This document shows positions 50,501-62,800 of a stretch of DNA of 64,000 bases, piece by piece. Made by a program: the position numbers and the translations under genes. The notes under the pieces are model-generated. The model was not told the DNA's origin and ran no database searches. It saw only the letters and a program-made list of their open reading frames with translations. The first letter of the stretch is position 1, and each line of letters opens with the position of its first letter. This DNA comes from Saturnia japonica (taxonomy: Eukaryota; Arthropoda; Insecta; Lepidoptera; Saturniidae): contig CM065308.1 of assembly GCA_033032175.1 (NCBI GenBank), positions 22,808,952-22,872,951 on the forward strand, read 5' to 3'.

Positions 50501-51166
50501 CATCACGATCACGCGAACTTATTTCGTAAATCTTGTTTTGTTTCGCACAAATAGTCAGAAATTTTTTTTAAGTAGGTGTCACACAGGTTTTTACACTTTA
50601 TCAGCTTACTCAATACCTAAAATACTATAATTTATACTTTTTAAGCTCACTCAATACTTGAAACACTATAAGACTGTAATATTAAATATAATTGAAACAT
50701 ATGTATGGTACAGCAACGATTTTGTAACTCATACTGCAAGCAAAATAATTCCAAGGTAACAAAAGTTGACGAACGAAATGAAACAAGGAAATTCCTCTAG
50801 CGACGCGGATTCCCCGAGCGATAGACGAGCAGAACATTATGTCCCAATTCCCGAGTCACAGACTATATAATACTACCCTAGTCCCGAGTGCTATGCGTTT
50901 AAAAAACCTATCTACAAGTGTCTCGAGGCGCGATATTTAAGTACTACAAAATAAATTTATCAATTCTGATTTGAATGAATGAATTAGTTAACTAACTTTA
51001 TTTTAACTTACCGTTATGTTATAACCTTAATAAATAATTAAGAATCAAAATCAAAAGTTTTAAATTAAAAAAAAATTGTTAAAAAAAAAAATTTTTTGAC
51101 GCGAGGCCCCTGCAAGAGCGAGCTCCGGGCAATTGCCCTGTTCTCCACCCCCTAAGGCCGCCACTG
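47516..51166 (-). mobile_element. hAT transposon, 3,651 bp, perfect 8-bp target duplication
   Basis: The ends are CAGCGGCGGCCTTGCC on the left and CAGTGGCGGCCTTAGG read inward from the right, a terminal inverted repeat with one mismatch in the first 13 bases. Each end is flanked by GGTGTTAC (47508-47515 and 51167-51174). It encodes, on the - strand, a decayed ZMYM1-like hAT transposase (see 47746-50567). The intact duplication shows a single clean insertion. It has no cargo gene. Confidence 0.93.
47746..50567 (-). pseudogene. ZMYM1-like hAT transposase, decayed
   Basis: The domain order is readable on the - strand. A basic N-terminus (SSKRKRAIKRKQVQENLRGS) comes first. A TTF-type zinc-finger region follows (about 50100-49815: RRFSEYHYNKILVNGEKLDR, then DAVYCFPCRIFG). 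After one in-frame stop comes CMLKWINLENGLKSSSTIDS. After a frameshift near 49450 comes the DUF4371/catalytic part (KYYSIILDFTRDVSRVEQLS, RGQGYDNGANMRGVQKRIIE, CGGHS then stop then NLILGDAASS, KPLSETRWECRVASVK). A segment with RRRRKKRHFNYEGEDEAHEL lies at 48434-48727. The hAT dimerisation domain is last (about 47960-47750: TTPVTVASAKRCFSRLKIIK, TYLRTSMTQGRLLALAILSI), with the stop at 47746. No start ATG is visible. Several stops and at least one frameshift make it non-functional. Confidence 0.93.
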
Positions 51167-51504
51167 GGTGTTACCTATCAAAATCTACCATGGATTCAGT
51201 GTTGCCAATCGAAACTATCATTAGTTTACTATACTTGTATGTGCTATTTTTCGTGTTAAATCTAAATGAATCTGTAAGATTACGTAAAACACGATATAAG
51301 AGAATACCGTTTTGACTACTTTCGAGTTGCTATCGAGAAATCATTGAGACGCGATTGTATAGCAGAATACCAAATGAGTCAGTGGTTTCCCGATAGAATG
51401 ATATACAAATAGGAGAATGATCAAATGTCTATTGAAATACTATCGACACAGTACCTATTAATACACTATTTTGTTAGCAGACTTGGGTCCCAGGTTGCCG
51501 TCAA

Positions 51505-53436
51505 GGGTATATTCAAATCGCAAACTCGACTGTGGTTTATTACGTAGAAACGAAAACTTGTTGATTGACTCGTCATCGCAAGTTCTTTCGAAGGAAGTAC
51601 TTGATTTGTGTAAGTGTTATTGCACATTGCACACTGCACGCACCTCGTGTGACAGGACACGGCGCGCGGGGGCCGTCGCACGTTGTCAACTACACTCCTG
51701 GGACTTCAATCTGGAATTCAATGCACTGAATCATCACTTTACATTATCATAGTTATACATATTGAATCACCCTAGTTGTGTTGCCTTCTAGTAACTGAGT
51801 ACATTAATCTGGTAGGACATCGAATTCGTTGATTAACTCTTAAATTCCTATTTTGAAGGCCACCTACCCAAATTACTTAATCTAACTACCACCTACCTAC
51901 GGCCAAATGAAAACGTTTACAACTTTATACAAATTTTAATGAGAGTTATTTTTTTATTATTTTGCGTTTTAATTTTTGCGAACAACTCTGTATATATCTA
52001 TCTACCTAAGCACAGTCAATGCATTGTTAAATTTATTTCTACGAAAAGGACAAAAAGTCATGAAATGAATATATATAATTTAATTTGTTTTTTGTTCGTC
52101 TCATCCTAGATCATTAGAAGAGAGTTAATGAGAGTAGATAAAAATATTTTTGCATAATGAAATACTTACAATTATTAAATAAAAATTCAACTACTTATTA
52201 ATTAAAAGTTGGTATCGCGAAGTTTTTCTAACTTTACAAATAGTTTTTAATATGAGACTTTCAACCTGATAACACGACTAATAATAATATCAGAATTAAT
52301 GACAAATGCTTATGACATGTATTTTGAATCAAAGTTCTGAACCATACCTCTCATAGGTAACCAAAACAAACAGCGGTCATTTCATAAAGTTTGTGCGATG
52401 TATGTTATGGAAACTACGCAAGAAGTCATGAGTCAAGGTACTACTAGAAGCACCTGCATATAGTTTAGAAGAAATCATAGATTGATGATTTATAATACTT
52501 CAGTATAGACAATATTCTGATCGGGCGGATAGATAGTCACATCGCGGCATCCCACGGCTCGTTCGCGTCACTAACTACTATAGACATAGTATAGAATTAT
52601 TTTATTTTTCCATTATCTCTAAAACTATGCGTCGCGCGCGTCAAAATATCATGCTGTAATAGATAAAGTTTATTTTCATTAAATTGTCTTTACTATGAAG
52701 TAACTTTTATTCGTAAGGATTAAGAATTCATGTTTGAAAATAATGTTAACAAATTAATGTTTAATCATCAACAAAAAAAAACAAATTACCTTGTGGCTTA
52801 TGTATAAGAGATAATGACCAATATTTTTGTAGAACTTTGTATTTAGCTATCGTTAACCATTAAGCCAACGAACGCGGATAAAGCAGTTCGCGAGGGCTTC
52901 GACTTCCCACTTACGTAACAAAAAATAATATTTAAGGCTAGCTGTTAACTGTAGCCCAATGATATATAGCCTATAATATTCCTTATGAGGCTGGCTATCA
53001 TATAAAAAAAGGACTTTTCGAACCCGACGGGTAGTTCCAAAGATTAGCGTGTTCAAACAAACAAAAAAACTTTTCCGCTTTTTTATATATGTATATATTC
53101 ACCGAATATTTTGACAACTTTTATATTATTGTTTTAAGAATGCTTTCATATTTATTGTATCTTCTAGAAGCTGTTCAAGGGGAGTATAGTACACGGTTAT
53201 GAGAACTGACTTTACATTAATACGAGTACAATAGAATGTTAATCGCGTACAGATAGACACGCTATATACGCTATATAGGTAAATATAATAGGATTACAAC
53301 TGTATACTTGCGTATCGCCACATACTAAGAGCTATACAATCGCTTGATGCTCTCATTATAAATAGTATCTATTAATAATATATAATATGTTTCTAATATA
53401 GTTTAATGCAGTTTCCAATAAACTGTTTCAAAGCCT
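51505..53436. other. No gene recognised apart from one repeat
   Basis: AT-rich sequence between the nested hAT and the satellite. It holds the 5'-truncated family X copy at 52600-53088. The overlapping frames at 51466-51752 have no domain. Nothing else can be named. Confidence 0.5.
52600..53088 (+). mobile_element. Dispersed repeat family X, 5'-truncated copy
   Basis: Lacks the CTAGCTGTG head but keeps AAGTAACTTTTATTCGTAAG, CGCGGATAAAGCAGTTCG, then TAGTTCCAAAGATTAGCGTG, an AAACAAAC run and CTTTTCCGC at the 3' end. Keeping the 3' end while losing the 5' end is the pattern expected of target-primed reverse transcription. Confidence 0.7.
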
Positions 53437-53455
53437 CCCCCCCCCCCCCCCCCCC
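53437..53455. repeat. C19 homopolymer
   Basis: An unbroken run of 19 C followed by TCCCCCGCCCCC, about 420 bp before the satellite. The exact length is prone to sequencing error. The following 130 bp (53470-53600) are CpG-richer with no identifiable gene. Confidence 0.8.
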
Positions 53456-53874
53456 TCCCCCGCCCCCACAGCACAGTGGACTCGGAGTTAGGGTCACCTG
53501 GGACTGAACCCACTCGTCCGTCTTATAGGACCCTCCATAAATATTGTCGCTGGACAAATGCGAGCCGGTTCCGCTCGGGGATAGGCAGATACTGTTAAAA
53601 GTTTAATAAGCCTTTTCAGTTCGAATAGAATTTATTGTCGAGCCAAGAAGTCCGCAGGTTTGAATGCAGACCACTACTTTTGTAATAAATATAATTGTTA
53701 ATGTGTTTAGGTTGAATTGTTTGGATGGATATTTTAAATGGAAATTAAAGTAATCTTTATATAATTGATAAGATATCTCACCTCACAGACTGATAGTAGT
53801 TAGTAGTATTTGTAGGTACTCGGTTACATGTCACTCCCGGTTCCGGGAATATATGAACGTATTTGCGATGCTTA

Positions 53875-56800
53875 GTGCAGCCGCGAGTGTCGCGAGTGTC
53901 GCGAGTGTCGCGAGTGTCACGACACTCCTCAGTCTCGATACAAACGAGATTAACCTGACTTACTTACAAATAAGTCTTATAACATAAATTCCTCGTGTTA
54001 TTGAATCCGGACTTTTGATAAAATCCCTTTAATCCCTATATAATATCTTTAATTAATGAGCCAGACTCGGAACAGAGTGCAGCCGCGAGTGTCGCGAGTG
54101 TCGCGAGTGTCACGACACTCCTCAGTCTCGATACAAACGAGATTAACCTGACTTACTTACAAATAAGTCTTATAACATAAATTCCTCGTGTTATTGAATC
54201 CGGACTTTTGATAAAATCCCTTTAATCCCTATATAATATCTTTAATTAATGAGCCAGACTCGGAACAGAGTGCAGCCGCGAGTGTCGCGAGTGTCCCGAG
54301 TGTCGCGAGTGTCACGACACTCCTCAGTCTCGATACAAACGAGATTAACCTGACTTACTTACAAATAAGTTTTATAACATAAATTCCTCGTGTTATTGAA
54401 TCCGGACTTTTGATAAAATCCCTTTAATCCCTATATAATATCTTTAATTAATGAGCCAGACTCGGAACAGAGTGCAGCCGCGAGTGTCGCGAGTGTCACG
54501 ACACTCCTCAGTCTCGATACAAACGAGATTAACCTGACTTACTTACAAATAAGTTTTATAACATAAATTCCTCGTGTTATTGAATCCGGACTTTTGATAA
54601 AATCCCTTTAATCCCTATATAATATCTTTAATTAATGAGCCAGACTCGGAACAGAGTGCAGCCGCGAGTGTCGCGAGTGTCCCGAGTGTCGCGAGTGTCA
54701 CGACACTCCTCAGTCTCGATACAAACGAGATTAACCTGACTTACTTACAAATAAGTTTTATAACATAAATTCCTCGTGTTATTGAATCCGGACTTTTGAT
54801 AAAATCCCTTTAATCCCTATATAATATCTTTAATTAATGAGCCAGACTCGGAACAGAGTGCAGCCGCGAGTGTCGCGAGTGTCGCGAGTGTCACGACACT
54901 CCTCAGTCTCGATACAAACGAGATTAACCTGACTTACTTACAAATAAGTTTTATAACATAAATTCCTCGTGTTATTGAATCCGGACTTTTGATAAAATCC
55001 CTTTAATCCCTATATAATATCTTTAATTAATGAGCCAGACTCGGAACAGAGTGCAGCCGCGAGTGTCGCGAGTGTCCCGAGTGTCGCGAGTGTCACGACA
55101 CTCCTCAGTCTCGATACAAACGAGATTAACCTGACTTACTTACAAATAAGTTTTATAACATAAATTCCTCGTGTTATTGAATCCGGACTTTTGATAAAAT
55201 CCCTTTAATCCCTATATAATATCTTTAATTAATGAGCCAGACTCGGAACAGAGTGCAGCCGCGAGTGTCGCGAGTGTCACGACACTCCTCAGTCTCGATA
55301 CAAACGAGATTAACCTGACTTACTTACAAATAAGTCTTATAACATAAATTCCTCGTGTTATTGAATCCGGACTTTTGATAAAATCCCTTTAATCCCTATA
55401 TAATATCTTTAATTAATGAGCCAGACTCGGAACAGAGTGCAGCCGCGAGTGTCGCGAGTGTCGCGAGTGTCACGACACTCCTCAGTCTCGATACAAACGA
55501 GATTAACCTGACTTACTTACAAATAAGTCTTATAACATAAATTCCTCGTGTTATTGAATCCGGACTTTTGATAAAATCCCTTTAATCCCTATATAATATC
55601 TTTAATTAATGAGCCAGACTCGGAACAGAGTGCAGCCGCGAGTGTCGCGAGTGTCGCGAGTGTCACGACACTCCTCAGTCTCGATACAAACGAGATTAAC
55701 CTGACTTACTTACAAATAAGTCTTATAACATAAATTCCTCGTGTTATTGAATCCGGACTTTTGATAAAATCCCTTTAATCCCTATATAATATCTTTAATT
55801 AATGAGCCAGACTCGGAACAGAGTGCAGCCGCGAGTGTCGCGAGTGTCCCGAGTGTCGCGAGTGTCACGACACTCCTCAGTCTCGATACAAACGAGATTA
55901 ACCTGACTTACTTACAAATAAGTTTTATAACATAAATTCCTCGTGTTATTGAATCCGGACTTTTGATAAAATCCCTTTAATCCCTATATAATATCTTTAA
56001 TTAATGAGCCAGACTCGGAACAGAGTGCAGCCGCGAGTGTCGCGAGTGTCGCGAGTGTCGCGAGTGTCGCGAGTGTCGCGAGTGTCACGACACTCCTCAG
56101 TCTCGATACAAACGAGATTAACCTGACTTACTTACAAATAAGTCTTATAACATAAATTCCTCGTGTTATTGAATCCGGACTTTTGATAAAATCCCTTTAA
56201 TCCCTATATAATATCTTTAATTAATGAGCCAGACTCGGAACAGAGTGCAGCCGCGAGTGTCGCGAGTGTCGCGAGTGTCACGACACTCCTCAGTCTCGAT
56301 ACAAACGAGATTAACCTGACTTACTTACAAATAAGTTTTATAACATAAATTCCTCGTGTTATTGAATCCGGACTTTTGATAAAATCCCTTTAATCCCTAT
56401 ATAATATCTTTAATTAATGAGCCAGACTCGGAACAGAGTGCAGCCGCGAGTGTCGCGAGTGTCCCGAGTGTCGCGAGTGTCACGACACTCCTCAGTCTCG
56501 ATACAAACGAGATTAACCTGACTTACTTACAAATAAGTTTTATAACATAAATTCCTCGTGTTATTGAATCCGGACTTTTGATAAAATCCCTTTAATCCCT
56601 ATATAATATCTTTAATTAATGAGCCAGACTCGGAACAGAGTGCAGCCGCGAGTGTCGCGAGTGTCGCGAGTGTCACGACACTCCTCAGTCTCGATACAAA
56701 CGAGATTAACCTGACTTACTTACAAATAAGTCTTATAACATAAATTCCTCGTGTTATTGAATCCGGACTTTTGATAAAATCCCTTTAATCCCTATATAAT

Positions 56801-59800
56801 ATCTTTAATTAATGAGCCAGACTCGGAACAGAGTGCAGCCGCGAGTGTCGCGAGTGTCGCGAGTGTCACGACACTCCTCAGTCTCGATACAAACGAGATT
56901 AACCTGACTTACTTACAAATAAGTCTTATAACATAAATTCCTCGTGTTATTGAATCCGGACTTTTGATAAAATCCCTTTAATCCCTATATAATATCTTTA
57001 ATTAATGAGCCAGACTCGGAACAGAGTGCAGCCGCGAGTGTCGCGAGTGTCGCGAGTGTCACGACACTCCTCAGTCTCGATACAAACGAGATTAACCTGA
57101 CTTACTTACAAATAAGTCTTATAACATAAATTCCTCGTGTTATTGAATCCGGACTTTTGATAAAATCCCTTTAATCCCTATATAATATCTTTAATTAATG
57201 AGCCAGACTCGGAACAGAGTGCAGCCGCGAGTGTCGCGAGTGTCGCGAGTGTCGCGAGTGTCACGACACTCCTCAGTCTCGATACAAACGAGATTAACCT
57301 GACTTACTTACAAATAAGTTTTATAACATAAATTCCTCGTGTTATTGAATCCGGACTTTTGATAAAATCCCTTTAATCCCTATATAATATCTTTAATTAA
57401 TGAGCCAGACTCGGAACAGAGTGCAGCCGCGAGTGTCGCGAGTGTCACGACACTCCTCAGTCTCGATACAAACGAGATTAACCTGACTTACTTACAAATA
57501 AGTTTTATAACATAAATTCCTCGTGTTATTGAATCCGGACTTTTGATAAAATCCCTTTAATCCCTATATAATATCTTTAATTAATGAGCCAGACTCGGAA
57601 CAGAGTGCAGCCGCGAGTGTCGCGAGTGTCCCGAGTGTCGCGAGTGTCACGACACTCCTCAGTCTCGATACAAACGAGATTAACCTGACTTACTTACAAA
57701 TAAGTCTTATAACATAAATTCCTCGTGTTATTGAATCCGGACTTTTGATAAAATCCCTTTAATCCCTATATAATATCTTTAATTAATGAGCCAGACTCGG
57801 AACAGAGTGCAGCCGCGAGTGTCGCGAGTGTCGCGAGTGTCACGACACTCCTCAGTCTCGATACAAACGAGATTAACCTGACTTACTTACAAATAAGTCT
57901 TATAACATAAATTCCTCGTGTTATTGAATCCGGACTTTTGATAAAATCCCTTTAATCCCTATATAATATCTTTAATTAATGAGCCAGACTCGGAACAGAG
58001 TGCAGCCGCGAGTGTCGCGAGTGTCGCGAGTGTCACGACACTCCTCAGTCTCGATACAAACGAGATTAACCTGACTTACTTACAAATAAGTCTTATAACA
58101 TAAATTCCTCGTGTTATTGAATCCGGACTTTTGATAAAATCCCTTTAATCCCTATATAATATCTTTAATTAATGAGCCAGACTCGGAACAGAGTGCAGCC
58201 GCGAGTGTCGCGAGTGTCCCGAGTGTCGCGAGTGTCACGACACTCCTCAGTCTCGATACAAACGAGATTAACCTGACTTACTTACAAATAAGTTTTATAA
58301 CATAAATTCCTCGTGTTATTGAATCCGGACTTTTGATAAAATCCCTTTAATCCCTATATAATATCTTTAATTAATGAGCCAGACTCGGAACAGAGTGCAG
58401 CCGCGAGTGTCGCGAGTGTCGCGAGTGTCGCGAGTGTCGCGAGTGTCGCGAGTGTCACGACACTCCTCAGTCTCGATACAAACGAGATTAACCTGACTTA
58501 CTTACAAATAAGTCTTATAACATAAATTCCTCGTGTTATTGAATCCGGACTTTTGATAAAATCCCTTTAATCCCTATATAATATCTTTAATTAATGAGCC
58601 AGACTCGGAACAGAGTGCAGCCGCGAGTGTCGCGAGTGTCGCGAGTGTCACGACACTCCTCAGTCTCGATACAAACGAGATTAACCTGACTTACTTACAA
58701 ATAAGTTTTATAACATAAATTCCTCGTGTTATTGAATCCGGACTTTTGATAAAATCCCTTTAATCCCTATATAATATCTTTAATTAATGAGCCAGACTCG
58801 GAACAGAGTGCAGCCGCGAGTGTCGCGAGTGTCCCGAGTGTCGCGAGTGTCACGACACTCCTCAGTCTCGATACAAACGAGATTAACCTGACTTACTTAC
58901 AAATAAGTTTTATAACATAAATTCCTCGTGTTATTGAATCCGGACTTTTGATAAAATCCCTTTAATCCCTATATAATATCTTTAATTAATGAGCCAGACT
59001 CGGAACAGAGTGCAGCCGCGAGTGTCGCGAGTGTCGCGAGTGTCACGACACTCCTCAGTCTCGATACAAACGAGATTAACCTGACTTACTTACAAATAAG
59101 TCTTATAACATAAATTCCTCGTGTTATTGAATCCGGACTTTTGATAAAATCCCTTTAATCCCTATATAATATCTTTAATTAATGAGCCAGACTCGGAACA
59201 GAGTGCAGCCGCGAGTGTCGCGAGTGTCGCGAGTGTCACGACACTCCTCAGTCTCGATACAAACGAGATTAACCTGACTTACTTACAAATAAGTCTTATA
59301 ACATAAATTCCTCGTGTTATTGAATCCGGACTTTTGATAAAATCCCTTTAATCCCTATATAATATCTTTAATTAATGAGCCAGACTCGGAACAGAGTGCA
59401 GCCGCGAGTGTCGCGAGTGTCGCGAGTGTCACGACACTCCTCAGTCTCGATACAAACGAGATTAACCTGACTTACTTACAAATAAGTCTTATAACATAAA
59501 TTCCTCGTGTTATTGAATCCGGACTTTTGATAAAATCCCTTTAATCCCTATATAATATCTTTAATTAATGAGCCAGACTCGGAACAGAGTGCAGCCGCGA
59601 GTGTCGCGAGTGTCGCGAGTGTCACGACACTCCTCAGTCTCGATACAAACGAGATTAACCTGACTTACTTACAAATAAGTCTTATAACATAAATTCCTCG
59701 TGTTATTGAATCCGGACTTTTGATAAAATCCCTTTAATCCCTATATAATATCTTTAATTAATGAGCCAGACTCGGAACAGAGTGCAGCCGCGAGTGTCGC

Positions 59801-62800
59801 GAGTGTCGCGAGTGTCACGACACTCCTCAGTCTCGATACAAACGAGATTAACCTGACTTACTTACAAATAAGTTTTATAACATAAATTCCTCGTGTTATT
59901 GAATCCGGACTTTTGATAAAATCCCTTTAATCCCTATATAATATCTTTAATTAATGAGCCAGACTCGGAACAGAGTGCAGCCGCGAGTGTCGCGAGTGTC
60001 CCGAGTGTCGCGAGTGTCACGACACTCCTCAGTCTCGATACAAACGAGATTAACCTGACTTACTTACAAATAAGTTTTATAACATAAATTCCTCGTGTTA
60101 TTGAATCCGGACTTTTGATAAAATCCCTTTAATCCCTATATAATATCTTTAATTAATGAGCCAGACTCGGAACAGAGTGCAGCCGCGAGTGTCGCGAGTG
60201 TCGCGAGTGTCACGACACTCCTCAGTCTCGATACAAACGAGATTAACCTGACTTACTTACAAATAAGTCTTATAACATAAATTCCTCGTGTTATTGAATC
60301 CGGACTTTTGATAAAATCCCTTTAATCCCTATATAATATCTTTAATTAATGAGCCAGACTCGGAACAGAGTGCAGCCGCGAGTGTCGCGAGTGTCGCGAG
60401 TGTCACGACACTCCTCAGTCTCGATACAAACGAGATTAACCTGACTTACTTACAAATAAGTCTTATAACATAAATTCCTCGTGTTATTGAATCCGGACTT
60501 TTGATAAAATCCCTTTAATCCCTATATAATATCTTTAATTAATGAGCCAGACTCGGAACAGAGTGCAGCCGCGAGTGTCGCGAGTGTCGCGAGTGTCACG
60601 ACACTCCTCAGTCTCGATACAAACGAGATTAACCTGACTTACTTACAAATAAGTCTTATAACATAAATTCCTCGTGTTATTGAATCCGGACTTTTGATAA
60701 AATCCCTTTAATCCCTATATAATATCTTTAATTAATGAGCCAGACTCGGAACAGAGTGCAGCCGCGAGTGTCGCGAGTGTCGCGAGTGTCACGACACTCC
60801 TCAGTCTCGATACAAACGAGATTAACCTGACTTACTTACAAATAAGTTTTATAACATAAATTCCTCGTGTTATTGAATCCGGACTTTTGATAAAATCCCT
60901 TTAATCCCTATATAATATCTTTAATTAATGAGCCAGACTCGGAACAGAGTGCAGCCGCGAGTGTCGCGAGTGTCCCGAGTGTCGCGAGTGTCACGACACT
61001 CCTCAGTCTCGATACAAACGAGATTAACCTGACTTACTTACAAATAAGTCTTTATAACATAAATTCCTCGTGTTATTGAATCCGGACTTTTGATTAAAAT
61101 CCCTTTAATCCCTATATAATATCTTTAATTAATGAGCCAGACTCGGAACAGAGTGCAGCCGCGAGTGTCGCGAGTGTCGCGAGTGTCACGACACTCCTCA
61201 GTCTCGATACAAACGAGATTAACCTGACTTACTTACAAATAAGTCTTATAACATAAATTCCTCGTGTTATTGAATCCGGACTTTTGATAAAATCCCTTTA
61301 ATCCCTATATAATATCTTTAATTAATGAGCCAGACTCGGAACAGAGTGCAGCCGCGAGTGTCGCGAGTGTCGCGAGTGTCACGACACTCCTCAGTCTCGA
61401 TACAAACGAGATTAACCTGACTTACTTACAAATAAGTCTTATAACATAAATTCCTCGTGTTATTGAATCCGGACTTTTGATAAAATCCCTTTAATCCCTA
61501 TATAATATCTTTAATTAATGAGCCAGACTCGGAACAGAGTGCAGCCGCGAGTGTCGCGAGTGTCGCGAGTGTCACGACACTCCTCAGTCTCGATACAAAC
61601 GAGATTAACCTGACTTACTTACAAATAAGTCTTATAACATAAATTCCTCGTGTTATTGAATCCGGACTTTTGATAAAATCCCTTTAATCCCTATATAATA
61701 TCTTTAATTAATGAGCCAGACTCGGAACAGAGTGCAGCCGCGAGTGTCGCGAGTGTCGCGAGTGTCACGACACTCCTCAGTCTCGATACAAACGAGATTA
61801 ACCTGACTTACTTACAAATAAGTCTTATAACATAAATTCCTCGTGTTATTGAATCCGGACTTTTGATAAAATCCCTTTAATCCCTATATAATATCTTTAA
61901 TTAATGAGCCAGACTCGGAACAGAGTGCAGCCGCGAGTGTCGCGAGTGTCGCGAGTGTCACGACACTCCTCAGTCTCGATACAAACGAGATTAACCTGAC
62001 TTACTTACAAATAAGTCTTATAACATAAATTCCTCGTGTTATTGAATCCGGACTTTTGATAAAATCCCTTTAATCCCTATATAATATCTTTAATTAATGA
62101 GCCAGACTCGGAACAGAGTGCAGCCGCGAGTGTCGCGAGTGTCGCGAGTGTCACGACACTCCTCAGTCTCGATACAAACGAGATTAACCTGACTTACTTA
62201 CAAATAAGTCTTATAACATAAATTCCTCGTGTTATTGAATCCGGACTTTTGATAAAATCCCTTTAATCCCTATATAATATCTTTAATTAATGAGCCAGAC
62301 TCGGAACAGAGTGCAGCCGCGAGTGTCGCGAGTGTCGCGAGTGTCACGACACTCCTCAGTCTCGATACAAACGAGATTAACCTGACTTACTTACAAATAA
62401 GTTTTATAACATAAATTCCTCGTGTTATTGAATCCGGACTTTTGATAAAATCCCTTTAATCCCTATATAATATCTTTAATTAATGAGCCAGACTCGGAAC
62501 AGAGTGCAGCCGCGAGTGTCGCGAGTGTCGCGAGTGTCACGACACTCCTCAGTCTCGATACAAACGAGATTAACCTGACTTACTTACAAATAAGTCTTAT
62601 AACATAAATTCCTCGTGTTATTGAATCCGGACTTTTGTTAAAATCCCTTTAATCCCTATATAATATCTTTAATTAATGAGCCAGACTCGGAACAGAGTGC
62701 AACCGCGAGTGTCGCGAGTGTCGCGAGTGTCACGACACTCCTTAGTCTCGATACAAACGAGATTAACCTGACTTACTTACAAATAAGTCTTATAACATAA

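Larger units (their letters stand above)
47318..51504. mobile_element. Older TIR element split by the hAT insertion (candidate)
   Basis: TTGACAAGGCAACAGGGACC plus CAAGTATGCT at 47318-47347 has an imperfect inverted counterpart at 51476-51504 (read inward: TTGACGGCAACCTGGGACCC then AAGTCTGCT). With the hAT element removed, these ends would bound about 530 bp with no coding capacity. That fits a MITE into which the hAT jumped. Flanks share GGTAT next to each end, a possible short target duplication. I cannot assign a superfamily. Confidence 0.55.
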
